Of a stretch of 64,000 nt of DNA, positions 1 through 11,892 are shown piece by piece; the stretch's first letter is position 1, and the number at the start of each line of letters is the position of its first letter. Source of the DNA: Aporrectodea caliginosa (lineage: Eukaryota > Annelida > Clitellata > Crassiclitellata > Lumbricidae); contig JACEVL010000159.1 of NCBI GenBank assembly GCA_020284085.1, forward strand, positions 2,024,231 through 2,088,230, written 5' to 3'. Made by a program: the position numbers and the translations under genes. Below the pieces are notes generated by a model. It was not told where the DNA came from, did no database searches, and was given only the letters and a program-made list of their open reading frames with translations.

Positions 1-3000
1 AATTCACCAATGGCTTACAAGAAAGAAGAGACAGAGGAAACAACTGGTGGAGGAGCAGCACCCAAATCAAGGAAAATCACTCGTGTCAGTTTTCACACTG
101 TGTTTATTCATTCATTCATTCATTCATTTGAGGAATTTGATACTTGGTTTCAAAGAGATATTAGCCAGAGTTAAACCAAGGCTTTTAATAGTTGCTATAC
201 AAATATTCTGCTACAACTGCAGTTACAAAATGGGGCTTGGAATCCGATTGATTGATTAATTGTTATTATCAATTAGGGGCCGTCCATAAAGTACGCCACG
301 CCCAGGGGGGTTTAAGAAAGTGTGACAGTTTGTGACAGGGGGAGGGGGGTCAGGCCATGCGTGACGTCACACATTTATTTTTTTTTAATTTTATTTATAA
401 TTTATTTTATACAAAAGTGTGAAATTTATGGATAAAATCTTGGAAAAGTCTTGTTACTACCCCCCCTCGAAAAGTTTCCCGGTCGAAAGTGTGACGTACT
501 TTAGGGGGTCCGAGTTTTGTGACAGGGGGAGGGGGGTAAAATGGTCAAAAATAGCGTGACGTACTTTTATGGACGGCCCCTTAGTAGCTTTATTAGATCC
601 AACTGTTATGACTGCAGTTTGTGTTCCTATCTTTCAGTGGGTGCCTGATCAAGCTCCAGGTACAATGATCAAAATCGACAACCCCAATCAGTTTGTTCCA
701 GTCGGAACAAATTCAAAAGAGGTCAAGGCAAAGGTCAAAGAGGTATGTCGTCAGCTGGTTTTTTTTATTAGGTCAACTCTTGGATAAAAATAGAAATTCT
801 ACATGATGTGCCACAGCAATCTATTTGGTAGTGAACTGGGTCTGTAATCCATTGAGAGTGGGTTCAAGGTTGCTGGGTGGATTTGATCTAATAATGCCAG
901 GCAAGTTTCAGTCACTTGTCTTGCACCTCAGATTCACATTTACTCACTCTGCTTGTATAAGAAGTGCTGTGCATAAATAAATTCATCATTAATATGGTAG
1001 GCTGGTAGTAGCGTTGCTTTCATTAACGAAAACGAAAATGGCTATTAACGAAAATTGAACTTTTTCATAAACTTAAACTAAAATACAAAGGCCACAGAAG
1101 CTAAAACTAAAACGAAATTTGTAGCAATAAAAAAACTGAAACAAAAGAAAAGTAGATCAAATGAAAACTAAAGTGATATTTAGCCAAAACAAAACAATTT
1201 TTTAAATGTAATATAATTTGTTCCAATTTTTGCTTGTAATTGTTTGTTAGTGATGCTAAATGATGTTATTTCCTGGGTGTGTCCTTACTGAGCATAGGCA
1301 GACACACAGGGGATAGGGAATGCGGAATTGCAAGGGAGGAATTGGTGGAGCTCAGACTTTTCTATCTTTGATGGGCTTCTCTGATGTGGGCTTCTTTGAT
1401 TAGTGTAACAAAAGTTCATATCTTTTAAGTAATGTTTGAAATTAATGCAATGTTGAAATTAATGCTAGTGGTTGAAAACTGGCATTTTAGGCTATGCTCA
1501 TGAAGTTTGTTCAATGCGTTGCTTTTTTGTAGGATCTGCTGATTCTCAGAGGATGTTAGCAAAAACAATGGTTTAGAATTCTTTCCTATGTTAATTTAAT
1601 TAATTAAGATTTTTGGATTTTATTTTAGATTCGCAAAGAATACTATGACGAGAAAATCACTGCTGGTCCTCAGTCTCGTATCCTGGAAGGAATGACTTGG
1701 GAGGAGGCTCAGAGAATAAGGGTATGTTAAAGTATCAGAATTTAATTAATTAAGATGGATAGATAACGTACTGGAGGACATAGAAGACAGAGGATGGGAC
1801 TTAAGAAGGGCAATAGAACTCGCAAGAGACCGACCGAAATGGAGAAGTTTTGTTAGAGCCTCATCGTCAGCGAATACTTGACGGAGGAGAAAGAAAGAAG
1901 AAAGTATCAGAATGCCTTGTTCTATAGAGACGTGGAAGTGCATCCCATAGAGGGCCTGTGTAAATGTTTGTCTATTCTGTGCTACTGTTTTCTGTCCACT
2001 TAACCAGTATGCTTTACATAAGGCTGAGGGTGATTTGTAATAGGTGGTCTATTTGAAAGTTGATCAGTCCATTTCTGCTTTCTCATTGTCTTGAGATTTT
2101 CTGCCGAAAAGCAGACTAACCTCTTTTCTACCATCATCAGCAACCCTGCACATGTATTACATCAATTACTGCCTCCCGTGAAAACTGTTTCATACTCGCT
2201 ATGCCCCAGAACCCACAATAGAATAATACCTAAGGCAAACTCTCTATCTCGTAAAACATTTGTCACACGGATGCTTTATACTTAATTTTTTTTTATTTGA
2301 TGATCTTGTACACCAAAATGCGGTTAGCAGTTGGATTTTCAATAAAGGATATACTTACTTACTTACTTACTTACTTACTATTGTCTTGTGTTTGTCTGTA
2401 TGTCTGTATAAAAGACAGTAGAATCATGCTGAATGGTCTGTCTTTCTGTCTGTCTGTCATTATCTGATAATTATAATCATGCTGCATGATATCAATCCTT
2501 TGCATGCCAGATATGTTTTGTTCTTGTTCTCTCCATGACCAGACATGTTTTTGGGTTTAGTCCATTTAACCCCTTAAAGGCAAAAAGATTGCGTCTCATC
2601 AACAACTGAACATAGAGTTGAATTGTAAACTTAACATTTGTTTATTAATGAATTTTGAACAAGCCAATGGCATTTGATTGTTTGTATATGCTAGTAATTT
2701 TCAGATGGGACAAACGAAATGAGATGGTTTGGCATACGTGTTTCATTGCATAGTCTTTCTACATTCTACTGATGTTTTGAATAGATATATGTTACTAATA
2801 AATATAACATATATAAAAAATGTTACCAATGTAGTGTATATTCGGTTGCTATTAGGTCACATTAAAATTATAGAGCCAGGTGACTGTCTTGGTCATTGTT
2901 TGTTTGGTATGTAAACTATAATTCTGAATGCACCATTGTTTCTTTCAACACTTTGTTTGAAATCTGAGTGGTGTGCAAATCTCCAGAGGTCACTGTTTCT

Positions 3001-6000
3001 CCTCTTGAAGTAGTGCCATAGTGATTCCATTCATGCCTGGTGGTTATTGTTTTTCTTGATTATGTTGGTAGCCTCTCTTACCTCTTCCTGTAGAAATTTT
3101 GGCATGGGTTCTGTGTTGGTTATGGCCATGTGTGTATGTTGTGTTTCAGGAGGGTAATGTAGCTTCTGATACGATCATTCTGGTCGGTGCTGCCTCACGT
3201 GGAATCATTCAGCGTGACCACCAGAGTAGTGCCACGACCTTCAAGACGTACTACGCTCCGAATCCATTTGATAACGTGACAGAGGAGGATGTTGAGGAAT
3301 ACAAAGCTGAGATACACAAGAAGACACGGAGGACGACCACTGGTGAGGAAGGCATCTTCATTTGGTCCCAAGTACTTCTAAATTCCAGTGGACAGCTGTT
3401 TAATAGGAATTGTACAACTTAATTTCAAAAGTTGATTTTGCAATATGCAAGGAGCAATGTTAAAGTTTGGAGGGCTACCGAAATGTATTGTGTATTGGAT
3501 TTATGTATGCACTCGTATTGAAAGTGATGGCCTCCAAAGTTATGGACAGTTCCGCGATGCACCCAATGTCAATTTCACATTCATTCATTCATTTCGAGCA
3601 CTTGTTATAGCGCCCCTTCAAGATTTCTACTCAGAGGCACTCCCGACTACAGCGGACACTGAATCGGAGTTTCACGCCGAAGCGCATGAGCAATTGCGAG
3701 TGAAGGACTTGCCCAGGGTCCCTACGCGGCGGCTTGAGGTGGATTCTAACCCACAACCCTCCGGCTGCAAGGCACCGAACATACCCCTACACCACCACGC
3801 CCCACAGACATAACAGACATGGAATTCAAACTTGGGTTGCAGAGGCGAAAAGCCAACAGACTAGCTGCTCTGCAAACTTGCTGTGGTTGACAGTCGGTTT
3901 CGCTCCAAAGACTGTCTTGTGTCCATTCTCCATTGTGTCCAGGGTTTCATGAAATAGACGGCATAAGCAGGTCTGAGGTTTGACTTAAAACCTCACCCAT
4001 AAATCTGTAGGTGGACTATTCCAGTCACAAAAATGTACAATTAAAAAATAATCCAGCACACAGTGACTCGGCTACATTAATAATCCCTAAAATGTCAGAG
4101 ACGGCTGTCAGCAACTAACATATGTGGCTGCTGACATGCACAGACAAAGACATTTGAACGAATGATCAAAACCAGGCATTGATTTCCAAAGCTTTGGACT
4201 GGCTACCAAAAAAACCTGTGAACCCAACAGTGTCCTGCTCGTACCAGCCTAGTGACCAGCGTGTTATTGTGGTACCTTGGTGTATTATTAAAGTGTCAGA
4301 TGTCCAATTGGTCCAAGGTGCTGCATTCAGGTCACAGTCCATTTCTGCAGACATGGGTTCAGATTCCACTTGTGACGAAACTTCTTTTGTGCCTCAGATT
4401 CAGTTTTACTTTATTCCCATGTAATAAGTTATTTGAATAAATAAATAAAATCAGTAAATCTTCAAGTTGCAGATGGACACTCAACAGGTTTTTTACTCTG
4501 TTTTTTCAGGTGAGGCGCTGACAACTGAGGACGAGTCAGATGTCATTATTCCTGGTCCGGACGGTCGATTGATTTCCACAGAAGAGCGCATGCAACATAT
4601 CCGTTTGGTGCAGCCAGAGTCTCCGGTACCTGAGCCCAGTCCAGTTCCAGGTAGGACTTGGAGGCATGCCTGAATTAACCTAGGTGTTTTGTTCAAGTGC
4701 TGTGAGATCTCATATTTTCTGCTACTGTTTGGAGTTTGTGTGTGGCTTTTGTATTTGACAATTACTGTCTCTATCCCTATAATGTCTAAGTTTCCTCATC
4801 TTGTTTCAAGATCATAGCAAACCCTCTGGGTGTTTCAACATCACCTAAGGACTGGATGTTTCACATTTAAAATTTGACACTGGATGTAAACTCTTAAGAT
4901 ATGAAGAGGATTTTAATTAAGCAGTTTGGAAATAACGGTTTAGCAGCACGTTCAATTTTCAAGTAGAAAGTGAGAAGTGGAGGAGATTGAATTAAGTGAT
5001 GCATGCCAAATGGTAAATGGTCTACTAGAGGAGTCGAGTTACCTGGGTTTGAAATTGTATGTGACTTGAAGATAGCCCTCAGCTTTTGCTACTCAGCAGT
5101 TACTAAGCAGCAGTTACTAAGGCTTTGGCATCCACTCAGCAACAGCATTTTGACCTGCATTTGTGACTGATTTATTTGTTTGGCATGTTAGATATTACTT
5201 CCTTTCTTCATAATAAATCTAATAGCAAATGAGTTGTTTTTAGCCACTTATCTACTTACACGATACCATCAATACTAATAAAAGTATTGTGTAATAACAA
5301 TGATTTTCATACTGACTTCTTCAGAGATTTTCTTTACTGTTTCTTGGAAATGATTTTCATCTTCTAGACATTACTATTTCTCTTCCTGGGTTCTTGTTTG
5401 ATAAGAGTCCTCACATTTAGATAACATTTCCCAGTTCTTCTGAATGGACATATTTGTTCAAGATTTTCTTTGCTTATTGTTTTAGTTTTATTCTGTGCAA
5501 AATTTGCTTAAAAATATTCCAGATATAAGACATACTTTAAGAATGACACTAGCAACATAGGAGGCTGCTTTTTGGCCTCACTTTCAGTTTTCAATATTGA
5601 TTGACAAAACAGGTTCCAACTTAAAAACAGTATCAACGATGAAATATTTTCTTAAATTATATTAAATAGTAATTGTTTTAAAAGGTAAAAAACCTAGAAT
5701 TCTGGAATATTTTAGTGCAAGGCATGACTTTTTTCTTGCATGGTGTGTTTCTTTACGTGGTCGTCAGTTTTGTGTGTTTGAACTTACAAGTTAACAAGGG
5801 TACATTAGAGACGGACGTTGATGCAGTGGTGGATCTTATGGCCGGAGGGGAGCCCCAGCCGGCACCCCTTATCAAAACCCAAGCACCACCTAAACCAGAG
5901 AGAGGTAGGAAGCTTGAGGAACTGCATGGTCATTTCTAGTTTCATGAATTATCTTTAAATATGCTGGAAATTTGACTAGGGTATAATTGTTGATTGGCTT

Positions 6001-7428
6001 TCAAGATTCACAATATTATAATTATATAAGTATTTAGTATTATTTTTTGTTCTGACCTTTTTAGTATTTTTTAATTGTTGATTGTGGCATTCAAATGAAG
6101 ATGTCTGTCAAGGATTCATTCATCTGTTGATTTGTTTTGCACATGTCAAAATTATTTTTTAGATTTGACGAGCTTAACTTTGCTCCAGTGAAAAACTTAG
6201 CATGATGAGTATGCCCTCATAATGTGTTGGACTCTTAAGTATAATTTATACTTCCTACTACAGAGGTGAAAGTCATACATGTATTTGCTGTCCGAGATAA
6301 TTTGGCTGTGAATTGTGGTACATCTTGGGTGTTTACATTGTTCTGATGTGCTTTTGTTGTAGCACAACCGGAACCTGCCATTGTCAGCTCTCCCGCCAAA
6401 TCCACCTCTAGCGGAGAAGCCACCGTGGAAGATCGAAGTGGCACTGATGTAAGTTAGATGATGGTGTGATGCTTTCAGTCTATGAGTGACGAGTGCAGTG
6501 ATATTATCACTGCATTGTGTTTGTATGTGAATGTCTTAAATAGCACTCTGTTGATGTCGTACTACTCTGTATTACTTTTACTATTAGCTGTGTTGATGTT
6601 GTTTTTATGTCGCTTTTTTTTCTATACCACTTAGAAACAAGAAGGAAATCATCTTGAAATGCTTTAGGTGGTCTTGTTCATCTTCACTGATTCCCTGTTG
6701 AATGCTGCATTAACTTTACATTAGCATGATTGACCTTTAAAGTGAAGACTATCAGCCTTCCATGATATCATTAAACATTGCTAACATCATGTTGCACTTC
6801 TATAGGGTTGCATTATGTATTTTTGAATTGTTAATTGTGGCATTCAAATGAAGATGTCTGTCAAGGATTCATCTGTTGATTTGTTTTGCACATGTCAAAA
6901 TTTCTTACAGTGACTTGCTGCTTGAATTTGGGTTCAGAATATTTGTGTGATTATGTGCTTTCAGCAGATGTACTGCTTTTATATCATCTATGAAAAGAGG
7001 CTGACTTAGTCGCTCTGATTTGAATAATTTTTCAAGGTCCACTACGGCCTTTGCAATACTTTATCTCAATCCTCAGTGAACATTCATCAGATAACAGATT
7101 GACTGACTTTGCACATAGAATAAATGCTTTAAAGTAACTAAATATTATAGATACAGAAGCAAAATATAGGAAAACAGAACAGAGAACACTTGAGCAAAGA
7201 GAGAGATGCAAAGTGAGAAAAAGAAGACGTGTAATATGGGAAACACAGAAGATTTTATGTTACTAGATATTTTTGTATACTTTTCAGGTCGGTTCCCCAG
7301 TTAAAGAAGCATCGAAGAAACCGGAATCATCGACACCGACCCCAGCAACGGAGGAAAAGGAAAAGAAGAAGAAGAAGAAGGGAGGATTTCGTATGCCATC
7401 ATTCTCTTCCAAAAAGAAGGAAAAGTAA
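1..7428 (+). CDS. ADD: Adducin, C-terminal part (gene enters the window from the left)
   Basis: Adducin caps actin filaments and recruits spectrin to the membrane skeleton. Coding segments read here: 1-84, 638-742, 1629-1721, 3150-3342, 4510-4650, 5791-5904, 6363-6448 and 7288-7428. All have AG/GT borders and compatible phases, giving 318 codons plus stop. The first segment carries NSPMAYKK, which fits the end of the aldolase-like head. Next comes the conserved neck/tail signature with NPNQFVP and TAGPQS, then PNPFDNVTEEDVEEYK, matching the NPFxxLTExELEEYK block of adducin tails. The last exon encodes a lysine run followed by GGFRMPSFSSKKKEK and a stop. This is the MARCKS-related calmodulin- and actin-binding tail with its PKC-site serine (vertebrate FRTPSFLKK). 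The aldolase-like head lies outside the window. The donor of the first segment (CGT|GTCAGT) is the least certain border. Introns hold a Harbinger-like MITE, SINEs and LINE debris. Confidence 0.93.
273..583. mobile_element. PIF/Harbinger-like MITE (305 bp)
   Basis: The element spans 276-580 and begins GGGGCCGTCCATAAAGTACG. The right end (556-580) is its inverted complement over about 25 bp with one insertion and one mismatch. TTA flanks both sides (273-275 and 581-583), matching the 3-bp TWA target duplication of PIF/Harbinger elements. A G-rich motif (GTGACAGGGGGAGGGGGGT) occurs near both ends in the same orientation. No coding capacity. It lies in the adducin intron just upstream of the exon at 638. 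Confidence 0.75.
845..985 (+). repeat. SINE-like remnant
   Basis: A GGGTTCAAGG B-box-like stretch is followed by TCACTTGTCTTGCACCTCAG and an A-rich end (CATAAATAAATTC). The middle part resembles the CORE/MIR-type GTCACTT...CCTCAG segment and also resembles the repeat at 4316-4445. No convincing A box is visible, so it is a decayed or partial copy. Confidence 0.35.
1008..1205. repeat. TTAACGAAAAC-rich MITE remnant
   Basis: Starts near TAGCGTTGCTTTCATTAACG and is filled with AAAACGAAAA and AACTAAAA strings. Related sequence occurs as a complete 103-bp element at 38861-38963 and as an expanded copy near 43606-43750. The right terminus is not recognisable, so this copy is diverged or truncated. 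Confidence 0.5.
1753..1885 (+). pseudogene. Non-LTR reverse transcriptase C-terminal remnant
   Basis: Read on the plus strand this encodes WIDNVLEDIEDRGWDLRRAI (written approximately at its start), then ELARDRPKWRSFVRASSS and a purine-rich tail. The pattern W-x-D-x(3)-D-x(4)-G with a downstream A-x-DR-x-W-R-x-x-VR is typical of the last residues of many invertebrate LINE and retrotransposon-derived proteins. Only about 40 codons remain, inside an adducin intron. Confidence 0.5.
2082..2379 (+). pseudogene. LINE 3' fragment with (TTAC)n tail
   Basis: Encodes a short segment ending RTHNRIIPKANSLSRKTFVT then RMLYT and a stop. It is homologous to the end of the LINE at 10.9-11.3 kb (RSHNRVLPRFDSLTRRGFLA then RMLYS). 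A 3' UTR ends in AATAAAGGATA followed by (CTTA)n. It is a 5'-truncated copy of the same non-LTR family found at 10.6-11.4, 20.7, 24.2-24.7 and 43.4 kb, and lies within an adducin intron. Confidence 0.7.
3579..3805 (-). mobile_element. tRNA-derived SINE with L2-type 3' tail
   Basis: Read on the minus strand it begins GGGGCGTGGTGGTGTAGGGG, which contains a Pol III A box (TGGTGTAGGGG). A B-box-like GGTTAGAATCC lies about 40 nt further on. A central segment contains GGGCAAGTCCTTCACTC, reminiscent of the CORE/MIR-type SINE middle domain. The 3' end (CTCTGAGTAGAAATCTTGAA, then GGGGCGCTATA) matches the 3' end of the L2-type LINE at 31.99-32.04 kb, followed by an (AATG)n tail. It looks essentially full length and sits in the adducin intron between the exons at 3342 and 4510. 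Confidence 0.75.
4260..4450 (+). repeat. SINE-like repeat
   Basis: GGGTTCAGATTCC (about 4354-4366) fits a Pol III B box. It is followed by CTTCTTTTGTGCCTCAGATT and an A-rich tail (GAATAAATAAATAAAA). The middle resembles the remnant at 845-985. The 5' head is too diverged to assign to a tRNA. Confidence 0.4.
6064..6905 (+). repeat. Direct repeat pair flanking an adducin exon
   Basis: About 85-95 bp at 6064-6160 recur at 6816-6905 with few differences; both contain GGCATTCAAATGAAGATGTC and TTTGTTTTGCACATGTCAAA. The second copy lacks a 4-bp ATTC. The pair brackets the exon at 6363-6448, so unequal exchange between them would delete or duplicate that exon. Confidence 0.8.
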
Positions 7429-9900
7429 CCAAACGTAGCTATCCGTGTGGAGTTATACGCGAGCCAACATTTCGCCACTATAGCTCGTGACAACTCTGTC
7501 CATTTGTCTCTTTCTTATTGACCTATTGAATGACAATAAGGCAGTCATCTCTCTTTCACTTTGGTGTTTCCCAGAATTTTTTGAGTTCTTCTGTGAGACT
7601 CCTAACAATATTCCTCAAGCTGAGAAACATTCAAGAAACTCAGCAGTTATTCCTCCATAGTAGTTTGCCTTTGCTTTTACATATTTGCTGAGAAACTCTG
7701 TAGGTAGTATGATGTCACCAGTTTGCTTGAATGTTCTGATGTTGTAGGCGAAACACATTTCTAAATATGTCGAAAAGTTTTCTGAGGTTTTGTCGTCAAT
7801 TTTGTATCATAATTGGTTCACAAATGCTTTACGTGTGTGTGTGTTGTAGCATAATTGGGTTGATTCTATGCTATCACTATACCTGTACAATGTGGCATTT
7901 AGCATCCTCTGTTGCATATACGTGGTGTGCAGTGTGCACAATCTGTGGGATCATCAGTTCGGGCAATTGGTGATGTCATTAATTTGTACTTGCTTGATTG
8001 TTATATTCTGGAATTTGTGGTGTTATATCTTCAGTTATCTATATGAAGGGATGTCATCAGTTCATACATCATGTATATGATGTTATCTTCTATGAATACA
8101 TTGTAACATCATGAAATTGCTTATCATTCAGCTTTTATATCATCATCTTACTTGTGTATGCTTTGTTGGATATGCATTTAGCTTTGCTTGTTTATTATTT
8201 CCTTAAAAGCTTCTGTTAACTAAGTAAAACTGGTGTTTCGATTTTTGGTAATGGACATTTGACAAAGCCTTTAAAGACTCCAAGCGGACTGTAATTGAAT
8301 GTATAAATAAAAAATTTGAAATCCTGTAATTTTGCACATAACAGTTACCAGTTTCAAAAACTTCTAGTTCCATGTCTGTAGCTAATCATACACACTTCTA
8401 TTTCGACTATTGTGTTTTCTGTACTGCCTAAGCTTATATTGTTCATGTAGAAGTGTGGTGTTCTAATGTTGCCTTTTAAAGTTATTGAATTAATTTAGAA
8501 ATGATTTTAATCTTCTTATTGATGAGCAAAGTAATTAAACCTAAATGATAATGCAAGCTCTTTATTCTTGTCTTGACCGTAATCTTTTGTCTTGATTCAA
8601 CAAATGCTTCAGCTGCTTTTTCAGTTTTTTAAAGGTGCAGAGTAGCTGTAGTTTAACATTTACTTGTCCTGAATGTGGATAACTGTGACTCAATGTTAAT
8701 GAATGAATAGAACAGTTTCTGGATGTGTGTTTGTGTGATTATTAACATTGTCAGTTTGTTTGTATATTATGACTATGCCATCTGTTGGTGACGAATTACA
8801 TATGTGCATTCATTCAGAGCACTTGGATAGCACTCTAAGATTACCTACTCAGAGGCATTTCCAGCACCTCTGAGTAGGTAGCTGATAGAGGTGTATCTTG
8901 TGTAATTCACTTTGTTTTGCATGGAAACATGTACCAGTAGTTACTTTATGTAAATTGCTTTAAACAGCTTAGCGTTACACTTTAAACTTCAAATTGTGTA
9001 CATCTGTAAATCTGCTTGAAATTAATACGCCTGGTAATCATTTATAGTTTATAATCGATACTCAGAAGTGAGGTATGTAGCTTGCATTTAGATGTTATTA
9101 GGTTGGCTTAAATGTATCATACTTACATGATTGCTTAGACTTTGGCTAAATAGCGGTGATTAACAGGCACAGGCGTTTCATTCTGTTCTACTTTAGCTAT
9201 GTACAATGTACTTTATAAACTTTTTTGGCCTTCTTGTGGAGTTACAGCAGCTTATGCATGAGGCAATTGCTTCTGTGCTTTGCGTATTACTGCTTACCGT
9301 ACATGCGTGTATCTTGCTGTGTATGTACTACCTTTAGGCTTGTATACATGTATGTGGCAATTTATGTAGCACCTTTTGCGAACCTGTAAGTGGGTTGTGT
9401 TACTGTGTTTGTGTTTTGCCTGATGGGAAGATTCTCTGATGGTGTGAGAATATGTTTAAGGAAGAGAAAATGATTGGTCTGTGTGAACTTTTTGAATTCT
9501 AGTCTTCCCCCCCCCTTGCCTCTCCTAGTGTTTTGAAATTGACATGATGTCCATTATATTTCAGGATTAAGCCAGTTTTGTGATGAAGCAATTCTAGAGA
9601 CTAGACTGCTGTTCAGCTTATGGTTTCTTGAACTGTCTTTGATCAACCTTCCAAGCAAAGTGATTTTGTTAGCTGTGCCTTGTTTTCAATTTTATATAAT
9701 TGTTTGAGAGCATTCCTATGAAAGCCATCCCTCCCAATTCATCAATTCATGCGACTACTGCATTTGGAGCTAAAGTCTGGGTTTAATATGACAATGCCGT
9801 ACCAGCAGAGAGTCAAGATCAAGAAAGGCTGCAGTTTCTTAATTGGCTTTGCAATGTAAAGATCTTATTTCTGTAAACATGTAATAAATGTACTTACTTA
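7429..9900 (+). other. Adducin 3' UTR and downstream region
   Basis: No coding sequence is recognised. It is T-rich like a long 3' UTR. Candidate polyadenylation signals (AATAAA) are at 8306-8311 and 9883-9888, but the true end cannot be read from sequence. A minus-strand L2/SINE tail fragment starts near 8807 and leads into a hairpin at 8842-8880. Confidence 0.5.
8842..8880. repeat. Perfect 14-bp hairpin from inverted L2-tail pieces
   Basis: TACCTACTCAGAGG (8842-8855) and CCTCTGAGTAGGTA (8867-8880) are exact inverted complements around an 11-nt loop. Both arms are the CTCTGAGTAG motif of the L2/SINE 3' end, present here in both orientations. If the region is transcribed as adducin 3' UTR, it would fold into a stable stem. 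Confidence 0.8.
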
Positions 9901-10599
9901 CCTTAGGCTAGTGATGAAATGAAATTGGATTTAGCTGGGTGAAATGGTAATGTGATGGTGAAATGGGTTTAGATGTAGGTGTAAAATTTGGCCTTATCTT
10001 GTGTTGCGGGATGTCTGTCAGGTTGTTTTGTGTCTGCTACATCTAATGCTAGTGAATTTTCTGCGATGCTTCAATTTGGTTGGTTAGAATTAAACATTAA
10101 TGTCGTTACTGTATCTACTTTAGTGTTATTTATCGACACCTTTATTAAGAAGCTATATAAAAGCCCAGTTACTTTACACACCTAAGTGGAATTTGTGTGG
10201 TGACTTCCTGTTCACTTTTCCAGCTTCAACTACTAGGTTATAACATACTATTCATTGTAAGATTTGGTTCTAGTTTTCTAAATGATTCTGCTCAAGAAAC
10301 ATTTTCAGTGGTATCTTAAGATGCATAGATCTTTCACATCTGTTCAATAGGTTCTTTAAAGGCACTGGATATATAAATATCCAGATGCGTATTTGAACTA
10401 ATCTTGGATAGTTTTATTCAATTACAGAAATTAAATTAATCACCTAGTCTGATAGTAAAGTTTAAATTTACTGTCTTAGCCTCACGTGTGAGTTATGACT
10501 TGGTTCTGTAATGTAGTATAGGTCTAATACAGCCAGGATTACTATAGTTAACGGTTGACCGTTGATCCATCATGTGAACTCGACCAACCTTCATCGATC

Positions 10600-11421
10600 T
10601 CCTAATAACCCCCAAGCACCATAACTACGTTCATCACTCCCGTCTTCAAATCACCTCATTGGCTTAAAATACCTGAAAGAACAGAATATGAAGTCCTATC
10701 ACTTACATACAACACACTAATCCTCACAACCTTCTTATCTTCGTCAACTGTTGTTCACGGTCCAACTACTTCGCTCTTCTCCCCGCCCCCCTCTTACACT
10801 TCTCCGCCCTTCCGTCATCTCATCAATAGAATTCGCATATTCCGTATGTTCAAAGACTTTGCATTCGGGCCAAGCAATCTCTCTATGCCCATCGTATTTT
10901 GATCTCACGTGGGCTTTCAGGGGTCAGGCTTCATGATGTGGTCAGGGCTACCACTATCAACCGCATGCTATACTGTTCCCAAGTATGGTGGGGCTTCGCC
11001 AGCATACAGGAACTTGACTCTCTGAGCGCACTGGTCCGCAAGTTGGTACGCCTTGGTTTCCTACCTAAATCTTTCCCACACCTTTGAGGAGCTTTGCAAA
11101 AAAGCTGATATAGACCTATTTAGAAACATCTTAACAAATACTAGCCACACCCTCCACGACCTTCTCCCCTCTGTCAATAATTGCACTGGTCATGACCTGC
11201 GCCCACGCTCACATAACCGTGTTCTCCCTAGATTTGATTCCCTTACCAGGCGTGGCTTCTTAGCTAGGATGTTGTACAGTTAGACATGTTTTCTAGTTGA
11301 CCTAATTTTCTTCTAATAATCGTTTTATTTGTACATAAATTATTTCTGACTTTGTATGTAAAGTGCTGAGCGTTTGCTTGCGTTCAATAAAGAACATTCT
11401 TACTTACTTACTTACTTACTT
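10600..11421 (+). pseudogene. 5'-truncated non-LTR retrotransposon (LINE), (TTAC)n-tail family
   Basis: The C-terminal part of a LINE ORF can be read across a frameshift. It includes [74 protein letters not shown] and RRGFLARMLYS plus stop (11281-11283). The last block (arginine-rich PRSHN, then RMLY) is typical of RT-encoding LINEs. The 3' UTR ends TTCAATAAAGAACATTC and then (TTAC)n at about 11398-11421. The reading frame is broken, so the copy is inactive. It ends just upstream of the UHRF1 promoter. Clade assignment (CR1/Jockey superfamily or relative) needs a database search. Confidence 0.75.
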
Positions 11422-11429
11422 ATATCGCT

Positions 11430-11892
11430 CCATAGACAGCTGTTCCGCCTCTGTGGACTAAACTCCCCCAGAATTACAATTACCTGACCCATCCTACGAA
11501 TGCTCAACAAAATTTGCTCACATCTTGCTATCTCTTCACAGGTCTTCCACTGAAAACCGAACACGCTGCGTTTTCACAAATCCTATCCCGATTCCCCCTC
11601 CTCGCCTTGGCGGCCTTGCCTCAGTCGCAGTTTCAGTTCTAAACGCGTGCATCCATCATCCACCTGGCTTTCGAAGTGGAAGGTCACGGCAGAGTAGGCC
11701 CTACTTTCTCGTATGACACAAAATATAAAATAGCGCTACAATAGGACAGTAGCGCTAAAGAATGTGATATCCTTTAAACGAAGGCTGATCTTGTGTTGGT
11801 GTGTTGTGGTTCCCGCCACTTTTCAACGGAGATCGTTCTTATTCTACGTTTGACGATCATTTTTCTAATATATTTTTCGATTAAAGTACAAA
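11430..11892 (+). promoter_or_regulatory. UHRF1 promoter region with E2F-type site
   Basis: TTCCCGCC at 11810-11817 is a consensus E2F half-site, 76 bp upstream of the UHRF1 ATG. UHRF1 is an S-phase gene controlled by E2F in vertebrates, so the site fits. No clear TATA box is seen near the start. The upstream boundary is set by the end of the LINE tail. Confidence 0.6.

Noticed and set aside
11525..11716. 63-codon ORF upstream of UHRF1
   Set aside because: Lies in the promoter region, no conserved features, overlaps the probable start region.
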